Source: Pseudomonadota bacterium | GTDB lineage: Bacteria > Myxococcota_A > UBA9160 > SZUA-336 | Direction of reading: 5' to 3' | Length of the DNA: 64,000 nucleotides | Assembly (NCBI GenBank): GCA_003247575.1 | Contig: QJZC01000002.1 | Span: 1-64,000 of the forward strand | Shown: piece by piece, positions 35,050 through 45,565 of the stretch | Layout of the letters: every line of letters starts with the position of its first letter | Position numbering within the stretch: position 1 is the first letter of the stretch | Made by a program: the position numbers and the translations under genes | The notes under the pieces: model-generated | The model's input: the letters and a program-made list of their open reading frames with translations, nothing else | Told to the model about the DNA's origin: nothing | Databases searched by the model: none

Positions 35050-36437
35050 GCTCGGCACGTAGCCTACGGGCCGGAATTCACACGCTCGTCTCGATCCTGA
35101 TGCTGCTCGCTGCGGCCAGCGCCCATGCGGGAACGGTGTACGTGGCGAGAATCGATGGCGCCATCACCTCGGGGACGGCGGACTTCTTGCAGCTTTCCAT
35201 CGAGCGCGCGGCCTCCGAGAGCGGGGAGGCCTTCGTGCTCGAACTCGATACGCCGGGCGGCGAGCTGGAGGCGACCAAACGCATCGTCTCGAGCATCCTG
35301 AACGCGCAGGTGCCGGTGATCGTGTTCGTCTCTCCGCGCGGTGCTTGGGCGGCCTCTGCGGGCACGTTCATCACGCTCGCGGGCCACGTGGCCGCGATGG
35401 CGCCCGGCACGACGATCGGGGCCGCGCATCCCGTCGGGCTCGGTGGCCAGGACCCCGGAGGCCCCCTACCGCCGCTTCCCAGCGAGGATTCCGACGAGGA
35501 GTCGGACGATCCACCACGCGAGCGAAAGAACTTCATCGGTCAGAAAATCGAGAACATGACGATCGCGTTCGCCGAGTCGATCGCACAGGAGCGCGGGCGA
35601 AACGTAGAGTTCGCCATCAACGCAGTGCGAGACTCGATCGCCGTCGGAGCGACCGAGGCCGTCGAGAAGAACGTCGTCGACCTGCTGGCGCAGGACCTCG
35701 ACGACCTGCTCCGCAAGGTAGATGGCCGCGAGGTGCGCGTCGGGTCGGAGACGCGCAAGCTCCAGCTTTTGGACTACGAGCTGGAGCGCCTGGAGATGAC
35801 GCTCGAAGAACGGATGCTCGCGTTCCTCACCAGCCCGGTCGTCGCGCTCGGCCTGTTGATGCTGGGACTCGGAGGCCTGTACGTCGAGTTCACGAACCCA
35901 GGCGGGATCCTGCCCGGCATCGGCGGCGCGCTGTGCCTCGTACTCGCAGTCTTCGCATTCCAGTGGGTGCCCTTCAATCCCTGGGGAGTCGCCCTGATCC
36001 TGCTCGGCGTCGTCTTCATGGGGAGTGAGGCGTTCACGCCGACGTTCGGCGTCCTCTTCACCATCGGAGCGTGCACCTTGGGCTTCGGAGGTTATCTACT
36101 CTTCGATGTCCCCGAGCTGGCCGGCCTGGCACCCTCGTTCTGGAAAGTGATCTTTCCGATCGTATTGGCGATGGTCGCCCTGGGCGGAGTCATGGTGTTC
36201 CTGGTCTCGCGGAGCCTGTTCCTACCCGTGTTCGCAGGCTCCGGTCCAGAGGGCCTGGTTGGGCAGACCGCCGTCGTCGAGTCACGGATCGACCCTCGCG
36301 GCCGGATCAAGCTGCAGGGCGAGCTGTGGAACGCTGAGGCGGCCGAGCCCATCGAGCCGGGCACCCGCGTCCGCATCGTCGCGGTGCACGACCTGGTCGT
36401 CTCGGTGGCTCCCGTGAAAAACAAGGAGGAAGCATAG
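35046..36437 (+). CDS. NfeD-type membrane serine protease
   Basis: 463 residues. A signal peptide (about 1-28, ending SAHAG) is followed by a ClpP-like serine protease domain with [27 protein letters not shown] (Ser nucleophile in SAG) and [10 protein letters not shown]. Four to five membrane helices (about 260-400) and a C-terminal OB-fold ([25 protein letters not shown]) complete the long NfeD1 form. Such proteins are typically encoded next to a slipin/stomatin and cleave stomatin tails. Coupled on both sides: ATGA with coaBC, TAGTG with the slipin gene. Confidence 0.92.
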   Translation: MSSARSLRAGIHTLVSILMLLAAASAHAGTVYVARIDGAITSGTADFLQLSIERAASESGEAFVLELDTPGGELEATKRIVSSILNAQVPVIVFVSPRGAWAASAGTFITLAGHVAAMAPGTTIGAAHPVGLGGQDPGGPLPPLPSEDSDEESDDPPRERKNFIGQKIENMTIAFAESIAQERGRNVEFAINAVRDSIAVGATEAVEKNVVDLLAQDLDDLLRKVDGREVRVGSETRKLQLLDYELERLEMTLEERMLAFLTSPVVALGLLMLGLGGLYVEFTNPGGILPGIGGALCLVLAVFAFQWVPFNPWGVALILLGVVFMGSEAFTPTFGVLFTIGACTLGFGGYLLFDVPELAGLAPSFWKVIFPIVLAMVALGGVMVFLVSRSLFLPVFAGSGPEGLVGQTAVVESRIDPRGRIKLQGELWNAEAAEPIEPGTRVRIVAVHDLVVSVAPVKNKEEA

Positions 36438-37252
36438 TGCCGGTCGTGTTGGCTGTTGGGTTGGTCATCGTGCTCTTCCTCATGTTCGCGATCAAGATCC
36501 TGCAGGAGTACGAGCGCGCCGTCCTGTTTCGTTTGGGACGCTTCGTGGGTGTGAAGGGGCCTGGACTCGTCATCGTGATTCCGTTGATCGACCGCATCAC
36601 ACGGGTCGACCTACGCGAGGTCGTGCTCGATGTTCCCTCTCAGGACGTCATCACGCGCGACAACGTCTCGGTGAAGGTCAACGCGGTGATCTACTTCCGC
36701 GTCGTACATGCAGAGCACGCCGTGATCCGAGTCGAGCGCTTTCTCTACGCCACTTCGCAGCTGGCCCAGACCACCCTGCGGAGCGTCTGCGGTGAGCAGG
36801 AGCTCGACGGATTGCTCTCCGAGCGCGAGAACCTGAACCGCGAGCTACAGGCGCGCTTGGACGAGGACACCGACCGCTGGGGAGTCAAGGTGCGCGCGGT
36901 CGAGATCAAGCACATCGACCTGCCGGGGGACATGCAGCGAGCCATGGCCCGGCAGGCAGAGGCAGAGCGCGAACGGCGAGCCAAGGTGATCCACGCCGAG
37001 GGCGAGCACCAGGCTTCGGAACGCTTGCGCGACGCCTCGGACATCATGGCACAGTCTCCCTACACGCTTCAGCTCCGCTATCTCCAGACGCTCACCGACA
37101 TCGCGGCCGAGCACAACTCGACCATACTCTTCCCGCTGCCGATCGAGCTCGTCGAGCCGATCCTTGCTGCCGGCCGTACCATCGAGGAGCAGCGGCGGCG
37201 AGCGCTCACGAAGGAGGAACGCGCACGGAGCGAAGGAGCAACGGGTGAGTGA
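36437..37252 (+). CDS. Slipin (stomatin/prohibitin family SPFH protein)
   Basis: 271 residues. One N-terminal membrane helix (about 2-20), then the SPFH domain: [86 protein letters not shown] coiled-coil region rich in Ala/Glu/Arg follows. Oligomeric membrane scaffold. GTG start shares a G with the nfeD stop, the classic NfeD-slipin pair. Overlaps hflK by 8 nt. Confidence 0.94.
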   Translation: MPVVLAVGLVIVLFLMFAIKILQEYERAVLFRLGRFVGVKGPGLVIVIPLIDRITRVDLREVVLDVPSQDVITRDNVSVKVNAVIYFRVVHAEHAVIRVERFLYATSQLAQTTLRSVCGEQELDGLLSERENLNRELQARLDEDTDRWGVKVRAVEIKHIDLPGDMQRAMARQAEAERERRAKVIHAEGEHQASERLRDASDIMAQSPYTLQLRYLQTLTDIAAEHNSTILFPLPIELVEPILAAGRTIEEQRRRALTKEERARSEGATGE

Positions 37253-38336
37253 AGCCGACGTGCCGGATTCCCCGCCGACCGAGGGGCCGTCCGCGCCACC
37301 CACCTCCAAACCCTCCTTCAAGCAGCGCGTCGGGCGGGCGTTTAGATTGGCTGGCGGACTCCTCTTCCTACTGATTCTGTTGGGTCTGGCAGGGCTCTAC
37401 TTGTGGCTCGGCACCGTTCAGATCCTGCCCGGCGAGCAGGCGATCGTCCTGCGGCTCGGCCGATATGTGAGGACGTTGAATGCCGGACCGCACGTCTACT
37501 TCCCCGGTGTGGAGACACTGGAGCGCGCCTGGGTAAAGAACCAGCGCATGGAGTTCGGCTACCGCACGCGCGCTCCGAGCGAGAAGGCCGCCGACCCGAC
37601 CAGTGAGTCTGAAGTGGATCCCCTCGAGTACGAAGATGACCCCAACGAACGGCGCATGTTGACCGGGGATGCAAACCTGGTGGACGTCGAGTTCGTGCTC
37701 GAGTACGACATCGTGGATCTACGCACGTTCCGTCTGAGCGTGCGAGATGCACGCGGAACCATTCGCGACGTGGCGCGCGCGGCCGTACGCGAAGCCGTCG
37801 CCCAACGCACCGTCGACGCGGTCCTGCGCGAAGCACGCGGGCTGGTCCAGGCAGATGCGGAGAAGCGGATCGAGGAGCTGCTGCGCGCGTATACCCCACG
37901 ATTGGACGGCGAGGCTTCCTCCGCACTCGGGATTCGCGTCCTCAGCCTGCGCTTGCAGGACGTGTATCCTCCGGAACCTGTCCGCGAGGCGTTCCGGGAC
38001 GTCACCAGTGCCTTGCAGGACAAGGAGCGGCTCCAGCTCGAGGCACAGACCTACCGCGACGAGGTGGTCCCGCGCGCGCGCGGCGAGGCGCAGCGCCTGG
38101 TCGCCGAAGCACAAGCCTATCGCGACTCGAAGGTGCTCCAAGCGAAGGGCGAGGCGAGCCGCTTCACCTCATTGCTCGGGGAATATCGCAAGTCTCCCGA
38201 GGTCACTCGCGCAAGACTCTACATCGAGACGCTCGAGACGGTGCTGCCCCGCGCAGACAAGATCATCATGCAAGATGGGAGCGGCGAGCGCGTGATGCCC
38301 TATCTGCCTCTCGGCCGACGCACCCAGGAGCGTTGA
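37245..38336 (+). CDS. hflK: HflK-like SPFH protein
   Basis: 363 residues. Short Pro-rich cytoplasmic start, a membrane helix at about 34-56, then an SPFH domain ([33 protein letters not shown]). After it come [15 protein letters not shown] and the coiled coil [32 protein letters not shown], which is HflK-typical. HflK forms with HflC a periplasmic dome around FtsH and restrains its proteolysis. An acidic insertion (about 110-135) separates two strands of the domain. GTG start at 37245 with AAGGAG. Confidence 0.92.
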   Translation: MSEADVPDSPPTEGPSAPPTSKPSFKQRVGRAFRLAGGLLFLLILLGLAGLYLWLGTVQILPGEQAIVLRLGRYVRTLNAGPHVYFPGVETLERAWVKNQRMEFGYRTRAPSEKAADPTSESEVDPLEYEDDPNERRMLTGDANLVDVEFVLEYDIVDLRTFRLSVRDARGTIRDVARAAVREAVAQRTVDAVLREARGLVQADAEKRIEELLRAYTPRLDGEASSALGIRVLSLRLQDVYPPEPVREAFRDVTSALQDKERLQLEAQTYRDEVVPRARGEAQRLVAEAQAYRDSKVLQAKGEASRFTSLLGEYRKSPEVTRARLYIETLETVLPRADKIIMQDGSGERVMPYLPLGRRTQER

Positions 38337-38340
38337 GCGG

Positions 38341-39273
38341 ATGAAGCGCTTCCTCATCGTCGTGCTCGGTCTCTGCGCACTCGTCGCCGCCACATCGATC
38401 CGCATTCTGGAGGAGCGATACATCGCGTTCCGGACCCTGCTCGGCGATCCCGAACCTGCCTGGTTTCCCTGGATGGAGTCACAGCTCGTTGGACCCAGCT
38501 TGTATCTGCATCTGCCCTTTCTGCACCAGGTAGACGTACTCGATCGCCGGATCCAGCGCTTCGAATCGGACTCACGCGAGCTCTATCTCGAGCAGGACAA
38601 CGTCTCGATCGGGTACTTCGTCGTCTGGCGTATCGAAGATATCCGGCTGCTGTTCGAAAACACGCAGCCGAGCGAGATGCTCAAGCTGATCGACGACAAG
38701 ACTTACAACGCGGTCCGGAACGAGCTCGCTACGCGGTCGCTGGGGGACCTCCTCTCGGGGACACGCGAGGAGATCGCGGAACGCATTCAGGAGAAGAGCG
38801 ACCAGGAGCTCGACAAGATCGGTATCGAGGTGCTCGGTGTGACCATCCGACAGGTCGAGTTCCTCGCGACCACCCTACAGCGAGTCTTCGACCGCATGAA
38901 GCAGGATCGCGAGCGGCTCGCGAAGAAGCTCCGTGCCGAGGGCGAAGAGCAGGCTCGCGAGATCCGGGCAGGGGCGGATCGCGATGCCGAGATCGAGCTG
39001 GCACGGGCGCGAGGTGAAGCCGCTCGGCTGCAGGGCGAAGGCGACGCCCGTGCGGCCGCGATCTATGCGGAGGCTTTCGACCAGGATCGCGAGTTCTATC
39101 GCTTCGTGCGAAGTCTAGAGGCCTACCGCAAGTCGCTCGACGAGAAGACCACCTTGGTGCTCTCACCCGACGATCCATTCCTACGCTACCTCTTCCAGGA
39201 GGGGGAGGCGCCGAGCGGGTCTTCGGCTCCGGCCGCACCGGCCAATGCGGTGCCGCTTCCGACTACTCCTTGA
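38341..39273 (+). CDS. hflC: HflC-like SPFH protein
   Basis: 310 residues. N-terminal membrane helix (3-20), SPFH domain with VDVLDRRIQRFESDSRELYLEQDNVSIGYFVVWRIED, TRSLGDLLSGTREEIAERI, IEVLGVTIRQVEF, and a coiled coil ending in FVRSLEAYRKSLDEKTTLVLSPDDPFLRYLF, the HflC hallmark. The 5' gene is hflK, 4 nt upstream. Its last 11 bases overlap the end of the opposing LptF/G gene. Confidence 0.94.
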   Translation: MKRFLIVVLGLCALVAATSIRILEERYIAFRTLLGDPEPAWFPWMESQLVGPSLYLHLPFLHQVDVLDRRIQRFESDSRELYLEQDNVSIGYFVVWRIEDIRLLFENTQPSEMLKLIDDKTYNAVRNELATRSLGDLLSGTREEIAERIQEKSDQELDKIGIEVLGVTIRQVEFLATTLQRVFDRMKQDRERLAKKLRAEGEEQAREIRAGADRDAEIELARARGEAARLQGEGDARAAAIYAEAFDQDREFYRFVRSLEAYRKSLDEKTTLVLSPDDPFLRYLFQEGEAPSGSSAPAAPANAVPLPTTP

Positions 39274-40345
39274 TCAGCCGGAAGCGCCAGGACGCATAGG
39301 CGAGCAGGGCCAGCATCGTGCCCCAAATGGGCAGCGCGGGAGTCGGACCGATCGGGCGCTGGCTCGCGAGCCTGGCCAGAGTCCAGATGGCCCAGAAGGC
39401 CGTCATCAGAGCCAGGGCTCGCAGCAGGGCTTTCGGGAGCGAGGCATCATCGCGATCGTTGCCCAGCAGACCCTCGGGCAGCATGAGCAGCACGAGAATC
39501 ACCACCGAGAGCGGAAGCGCCAAGCGGGCGTGGTACGAGCTCTCGAGCGTCCGAATCTCATCGGGGCGCGACGCCTCTGCCGCGGCTTCGGCCAGCCCGT
39601 TGACCGTCATGAACTCCGGCATGGCTCGTCCAGTCGCGTCGCGCAGGACCGCCGAGGTCAGATCCACACCCAGGTTCAACGCCAGCTTCTCGAAGCGTCG
39701 GAGATCGCGCAGACCGTCGTCCGAGAAGCTCTGATCGAGCACGTTGAAGAAGCGCCACTGCCCCTCACCCAGGTAGAGGGCGCCTTCAGCGTCGAGCCGG
39801 CGATCGACCGCATGCTCCGCGTCGAAGCGGAACACCGTCACATCGACCAGGCGACGATCGCGGGCATCGAAATCGCTGGCCGAAAACATCCACTCGTCCG
39901 ACACATACCACCAGCGGTCGCCCACCATTCGTGGACGCTCTTCCTCCTCTGGCTCCTCCGCTCCCGCGACCTGTAGCTTGGCAGGAATCAGTACCCGATC
40001 CTGGAAGAAGGCCTGTCCGACTGCGATCAGTACACTCAGGATCAAGATCGGCACCAGCGCCTTGCGAAGCCGGATCCCGCCACAGCGGAGCGCCGTGATC
40101 TCGAGATGCCGTGTCGCACGCGACAGGCTGAAGATCACACCGATTCCACACGCCGTGGGCACGCCCAGAGGCAGCAGCTCCAGCGAGCGCAGCAGGGCGT
40201 TGCGCAGCGCCGTCCAGGCCCCGGACTGGAAGTCCTCGATATGCAGGAGGGTATCGGCGGCGACCCAGACCAGGATCAGGCCGCTCAGCACACCGAACAT
40301 CGCGATCAAGAACTCTCGGGCCAGGTAGCGGGATATGATGGACAC
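39263..40345 (-). CDS. lptF: LptF/LptG family lipopolysaccharide export permease
   Basis: About 360 residues: three helices at the N-terminus (IISRYLAREFLIAMFGVLSGLILVWVAADTLLH and two more), a periplasmic beta-jellyroll-like middle (YVSDEWMFSASDFDARDRRLVDVTVFRFD), and three helices at the C-terminus. It is one half of the LptB2FG transporter that moves LPS out of the inner membrane. LptF and LptG are hard to tell apart by eye, and only one copy is here; its partner must be elsewhere. Start set at GTG 40345; no good ribosome binding site is seen. Convergent with hflC, divergent from ribF. Confidence 0.85.
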   Translation of the reverse strand: MSIISRYLAREFLIAMFGVLSGLILVWVAADTLLHIEDFQSGAWTALRNALLRSLELLPLGVPTACGIGVIFSLSRATRHLEITALRCGGIRLRKALVPILILSVLIAVGQAFFQDRVLIPAKLQVAGAEEPEEEERPRMVGDRWWYVSDEWMFSASDFDARDRRLVDVTVFRFDAEHAVDRRLDAEGALYLGEGQWRFFNVLDQSFSDDGLRDLRRFEKLALNLGVDLTSAVLRDATGRAMPEFMTVNGLAEAAAEASRPDEIRTLESSYHARLALPLSVVILVLLMLPEGLLGNDRDDASLPKALLRALALMTAFWAIWTLARLASQRPIGPTPALPIWGTMLALLAYASWRFRLIKE

Positions 40346-40409
40346 GACGAGAGGATAAAGGTCCGCCCGAACGTTGCAACGGATCGCGCGAGACCCTAAA
40401 CAACTCCGC

Positions 40410-41345
40410 ATGGAGGAATTTGCCGGAGCGGAGCGGGTTGGCGGGAAGACCCGCGGCTGTATCCTCACGATCGGCAACTTCGACGGGATCCATCTCGGCC
40501 ACGAGGCCCTGCTCCGAGAGGTCCTGGAGCGAGGCCGCTCCCAGGGCCGCTCAACCGCAGTTTACACCTTCGATCGCCATCCCAAGCGCGTGCTGCAGCC
40601 TGGCATTCACCTGCCGCGCCTGATGTCGCGCGAGCAGCTGGCCTGGGCCCTCTCCGAGCGCGGCATCGATGCGCTGGTGGTGGAACCTTTCACAGCGGAG
40701 CTCGCGAGTCTCTCGGCGGAAGCGTTCATCCGAGATGTGCTCGTGAAGAGCCTCGCACCTGCCGAAGTGGTCGTCGGACGAGACTTTCGCTTCGGGCGCG
40801 GGCGCAGCGGCACGGACGAAACCCTGCGGCGCGAGCTGCCCGCGCTGGGCATCCAGGTGGACATCATCGCGCAGGTACTGGAGGGCGGCGTCGACGTCTC
40901 GAGCACACGCATCCGCAGTCTGCTCCAGGAGGGGGCCGTCGAGGAGGTCCACCGCTGCCTCGGCCGTCCATACTCTGTATGGGGCGCCGTCATGCAGGGG
41001 GACCGGCGCGGGCGCGAGCTGGGCTTTCCCACCGCCAACCTGGCGCCCGACAACGAGCTGCTGCCCGCCCGCGGTGTCTATGCCACTCGGGTGTCCTTCC
41101 TCGAAAAGGGTCGTCCCGGCGCGACCTCCTATCCCGCAGTGACCAATATCGGCACCCGGCCGACGTTCGACACCGACCAGACGCTTTGTGAGACACACCT
41201 GCTCGACTTCGACGCCGACATCTACGACCGACGCATCTCCGTCGAGTTCCACACGCGGCTGCGCGCCGAGAAACGCTTCCCAGGCCCCGATGCGCTGCGC
41301 GCCCAGATCGCACGTGACGTTGAGGCCGCTCGCGCCCAACTCTGA
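40410..41345 (+). CDS. ribF: Bifunctional riboflavin kinase / FAD synthetase
   Basis: 311 residues. N-terminal FMN adenylyltransferase: CILTIGNFDGIHLGHEALL, VVGRDFRFGRGRSG, STRIRSLL. C-terminal riboflavin kinase: YSVWGAVMQGDRRGRELGFPTANL, GVYATRV, NIGTRPTF and HLLDFDADIYDRRISVEF. Makes FMN and FAD. The ATG at 40410 was preferred over a TTG 36 nt earlier. Monocistronic between divergent lptF and the pil cluster. Confidence 0.95.
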   Translation: MEEFAGAERVGGKTRGCILTIGNFDGIHLGHEALLREVLERGRSQGRSTAVYTFDRHPKRVLQPGIHLPRLMSREQLAWALSERGIDALVVEPFTAELASLSAEAFIRDVLVKSLAPAEVVVGRDFRFGRGRSGTDETLRRELPALGIQVDIIAQVLEGGVDVSSTRIRSLLQEGAVEEVHRCLGRPYSVWGAVMQGDRRGRELGFPTANLAPDNELLPARGVYATRVSFLEKGRPGATSYPAVTNIGTRPTFDTDQTLCETHLLDFDADIYDRRISVEFHTRLRAEKRFPGPDALRAQIARDVEAARAQL

Positions 41346-41421
41346 CCCGATCGCAGCGCCGCTCGGCGCCACCGCCTCTCGCACACCTCGGGACAGAGCT
41401 GCGCCCCGAGGCCAGCGCGGG

Positions 41422-41449
41422 TAAAGCCCCTCTGTCGAGCCTCCGATAC
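41422..41449 (+). promoter_or_regulatory. Candidate sigma-28-type promoter upstream of pilB
   Basis: TAAAGCCC at 41422-41429 and TCCGATAC at 41442-41449, with 16 nt between TAAA and the second box. The FliA/WhiG consensus is TAAA-N15/16-GCCGATAA; six of eight bases in the -10 box match. It would start transcription about 50 nt before the pilB GTG. CCGAT words are common in this GC-rich DNA, so it remains a candidate. Confidence 0.4.
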
Positions 41450-41505
41450 TGAGCCGGGACCACGACGATTCCTAGGCCCTGAGTGAGGGCGGAGCGGAGG
41501 GGTGC

Positions 41506-43200
41506 GTGAGCGACCGTATTGGTGAGCTCCTGGTACAGAAGGCACTGCTTTCTGCAGAAGACCTGGAGCGCGCAAAGGCCGAGGCCAAGGAAACCGGCAG
41601 TCGGGTCGGGCTGACCTTGACGCGCATGGGGCTCGTCGAAGAAGCGGAGCTGGCCGAGGCCGTCTCCCAGAAGTACGGCGTGCCCAGCATCAATCTCGAC
41701 GAATTCGAGATCGACGCCGAGGTGGTCAGCCTGATTCCCGAAGACGTGGCACAGAAGCACACGATCATGCCGGTGAATCGCGCGGGCTCGACCCTGATCA
41801 TCGCGACCGCCGACCCATCCAACATCTTCGCCATCGACGACGTCAAGTTCCTGACCGGCTACAACGTCGAGGTGGTCGTCTCCGCCGAAGAGGCGATCCG
41901 GCGCGCGATCGAGCGCTACTACGACACCGGCACCTCTCTCGACGAGGTGATGGAGGGCTTCGACGACGAAGACTTCGAGGTCGTCGGAGAGGAAGTCGAT
42001 GCGGATGGGTCCGACGTCAAGGCGGCCGAGGATGCGCCCGTCGTCAAACTCGTCAACCTGATCCTGACGGACGCCATCAAGAAGAACTGCTCGGACATCC
42101 ACATCGAGCCGTACGAGAAGGACTTCCGCGTCCGCTACCGCATCGACGGTGTCCTCTACGAGGTCATGAAGCCGCCCCGCAAGCTGCGCAATCCACTCAC
42201 GTCGCGCATCAAGATCATGGCGGACCTGGACATCGCCGAGCGACGACTACCGCAGGACGGCCGCATCAAGCTCAAGCTCGGAAAGAGCCAAGAGATGGAC
42301 TATCGCGTGTCCGTCCTGCCTACCTTGTTCGGCGAGAAGATCTGCTTGCGCCTTCTCGACAAGGGAAACCTGCAGCTCGACATGACCAAGCTCGGCTTCG
42401 AGGAGAAGCAGCTGGGCGACTTCAAACACGCGATCCACCAGCCCTACGGAATGGTGCTGGTCACGGGGCCGACGGGTTCGGGTAAGACAACGACGCTCTA
42501 TTCCGCGCTCTCGGAGCTCAACAAGACCTCCGAGAACATCTCCACCGCCGAAGACCCGGTCGAGTTCAATCTGACGGGGATCAACCAGGTCCAGATGAAG
42601 GACGGCATCGGCTTCAACTTCGCAGCTGCTCTACGCTCCTTCCTACGGCAGGATCCCGACATTATCATGGTGGGTGAGATTCGCGACTTCGAGACAGCCG
42701 AGATCGCGATCAAGGCCGCACTCACCGGTCACATGGTGCTCTCGACTCTGCACACCAACGATGCCCCGAGCACCATCAACCGTCTGCTCAACATGGGAAT
42801 CGAGCCGTTCCTCGTGTCGAGCAGCGTCAACGCCGTGCTCGCGCAACGGCTCGCGCGCCGCATCTGCGGCGAGTGCAAGGCCCCGGATGCCGAGGTCACC
42901 GCGGAAGCGATGAAGGAAGCGGGCCTTCGAGACGAAGAGATTCAAGGCTTCACCCCCATCCGGGGGAAGGGCTGCGGAAACTGTGCCGAGACCGGATTCA
43001 AGGGGCGCGTAGCTCTATACGAGGTCATGGTCATGACAGAGACCTTGAAGGACTTCGTCCTGAATGGAGCGAGCGCCGCCGAGATCAAGAAGGAAGCGAT
43101 TCGGGGTGGAATGATGACCCTGCGGCGCAGCGCACTGAACAAGATGCTCGAAGGGGTAACCACGCTCAGCGAGGTCTACCGCACGTCGGCGGCGGACTGA
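41506..43200 (+). CDS. pilB: Type IV pilus extension ATPase PilB
   Basis: 564 residues. N-terminal MshEN/T2SSE_N domain (IGELLVQKALLSAEDLERA, LDEFEIDAEVVSLIPEDVA) which can bind c-di-GMP in relatives. The GspE ATPase domain has Walker A GPTGSGKTTT (about 321-330), Asp box IHTEP-like DIHIEPYEKDFRVRYRIDG, Walker B IIMVGEIRD and His box STLHTND. A Cys4 zinc site follows (CGECKAP ... GCGNC). Powers pilus assembly. GTG start with GGAGCGGAGG upstream. First gene of the pil cluster. Confidence 0.97.
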   Translation: MSDRIGELLVQKALLSAEDLERAKAEAKETGSRVGLTLTRMGLVEEAELAEAVSQKYGVPSINLDEFEIDAEVVSLIPEDVAQKHTIMPVNRAGSTLIIATADPSNIFAIDDVKFLTGYNVEVVVSAEEAIRRAIERYYDTGTSLDEVMEGFDDEDFEVVGEEVDADGSDVKAAEDAPVVKLVNLILTDAIKKNCSDIHIEPYEKDFRVRYRIDGVLYEVMKPPRKLRNPLTSRIKIMADLDIAERRLPQDGRIKLKLGKSQEMDYRVSVLPTLFGEKICLRLLDKGNLQLDMTKLGFEEKQLGDFKHAIHQPYGMVLVTGPTGSGKTTTLYSALSELNKTSENISTAEDPVEFNLTGINQVQMKDGIGFNFAAALRSFLRQDPDIIMVGEIRDFETAEIAIKAALTGHMVLSTLHTNDAPSTINRLLNMGIEPFLVSSSVNAVLAQRLARRICGECKAPDAEVTAEAMKEAGLRDEEIQGFTPIRGKGCGNCAETGFKGRVALYEVMVMTETLKDFVLNGASAAEIKKEAIRGGMMTLRRSALNKMLEGVTTLSEVYRTSAAD

Positions 43201-43222
43201 ACGCAAGGGAGAGCACGCGCGC

Positions 43223-44323
<1,101 letters not shown>

Positions 44324-44350
44324 TGCCATCTCTGCAGCCAAGGAAGCACG

Positions 44351-45559
44351 ATGCCTAGTTTTCAGTGGGAGGGCAAGACGCGGGACGGCGCGGTCCGTTC
44401 TGGCGTCCTCGTCGCTGCGAACGCCGATGCGGCTGTCGCGCAGCTCAAGTCTCAGAACATCATGGCCACCTCGGTCAAGGCCAAGGCCAAGGACCTCGGC
44501 GAGCTCCTCCCGTTCCTGAAGCGAGGAGTCAAGACCAAGGACCTCGTCATCTTCACCCGCCAGTTCGCCACCATGGTGGACGCTGGACTACCACTCGTGC
44601 AGAGTCTCGACATTCTCGGCACCCAGTGCGAGAACCCGACCTTCGGGAAGGTGCTGCTCGACTGCAAGGCCGAGGTCGAGAACGGATCGAACTTCTCGGA
44701 TGCGCTCGGCAAGCATCCGAAGGTCTTCGACCGGCTCTTCGTGAACCTGGTCGCTGCGGGTGAGGTCGGCGGTATCCTCGATACGATCATGAACCGCCTC
44801 GCCGGCTACCTCGAGAAAGCCGACAAGCTCAAGCGGCAGGTGCGCGGCGCCATGGTCTATCCGATCTCGGTCACCGTCATCGCCGCGATCGTCGTGGCCG
44901 TCATGCTCGTGAAGGTCATTCCAGTCTTCGAGAAGATGTTCGCCGACTTCGGTGGCACCTTGCCCGGGCCGACCCAGGTCGTCATCAACATGTCGCACTT
45001 CGCGCAGGCGTACATCTTCCATTTCATCGGGGGAATCGTCGCCCTCGTGTTCGTCCTGCGAGCGATCTACAAAACCGAGAAGGGTCGCTGGTTCTTCGAT
45101 GCACTGTTTCTCAAGCTTCCGATCTTCGGCAATTTGCTCAAGAAGGTAGCGGTAGCCCGCTTCAGCCGTACCTTGAGCACCTTGCTCTCCTCGGGTGTCT
45201 CGATCCTCGACGCGCTCGATCTGGTCGGCCGCACCGCTGGGAACGTCGTCGTAGAAAAGGAGATCCTCGACACGAAGAACTCCATCGCCGAGGGCAAGAC
45301 CATCGCCGAGCCCCTCAAGGAATCGAAAGTGTTTCCGGGCATGGTGGTACAGATGATCGGGGTCGGAGAGCAGACGGGCGCCATGGACGCCATGTTGAGC
45401 AAGATCGCCGACTTCTACGACGAAGAGGTCGACGTCGCGGTCGCCGCACTCACGTCGATGCTCGAGCCGCTCATGATGGTGGTTCTCGGCGGCACAGTCG
45501 GCGGTCTCCTGATCGCCATGTACCTGCCGATCTTCAAGATCGCAGAGTCCGTTACGTAG
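44351..45559 (+). CDS. pilC: Type IV pilus inner-membrane platform protein PilC
   Basis: 402 residues. Two GspF/T2SSF domains: first around FTRQFATMVDAGLPLVQSL with KHPKVFDRLFVNLVAAGEVGG, second around VARFSRTLSTLLSSGVSILDAL with FPGMVVQMIGVGEQTGAMDAML. Three membrane helices (about 172-192, 220-240, 375-395). It couples PilB/PilT to pilin movement. Follows pilT by 27 nt. Confidence 0.97.
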   Translation: MPSFQWEGKTRDGAVRSGVLVAANADAAVAQLKSQNIMATSVKAKAKDLGELLPFLKRGVKTKDLVIFTRQFATMVDAGLPLVQSLDILGTQCENPTFGKVLLDCKAEVENGSNFSDALGKHPKVFDRLFVNLVAAGEVGGILDTIMNRLAGYLEKADKLKRQVRGAMVYPISVTVIAAIVVAVMLVKVIPVFEKMFADFGGTLPGPTQVVINMSHFAQAYIFHFIGGIVALVFVLRAIYKTEKGRWFFDALFLKLPIFGNLLKKVAVARFSRTLSTLLSSGVSILDALDLVGRTAGNVVVEKEILDTKNSIAEGKTIAEPLKESKVFPGMVVQMIGVGEQTGAMDAMLSKIADFYDEEVDVAVAALTSMLEPLMMVVLGGTVGGLLIAMYLPIFKIAESVT

Positions 45560-45565
45560 GCCGGA

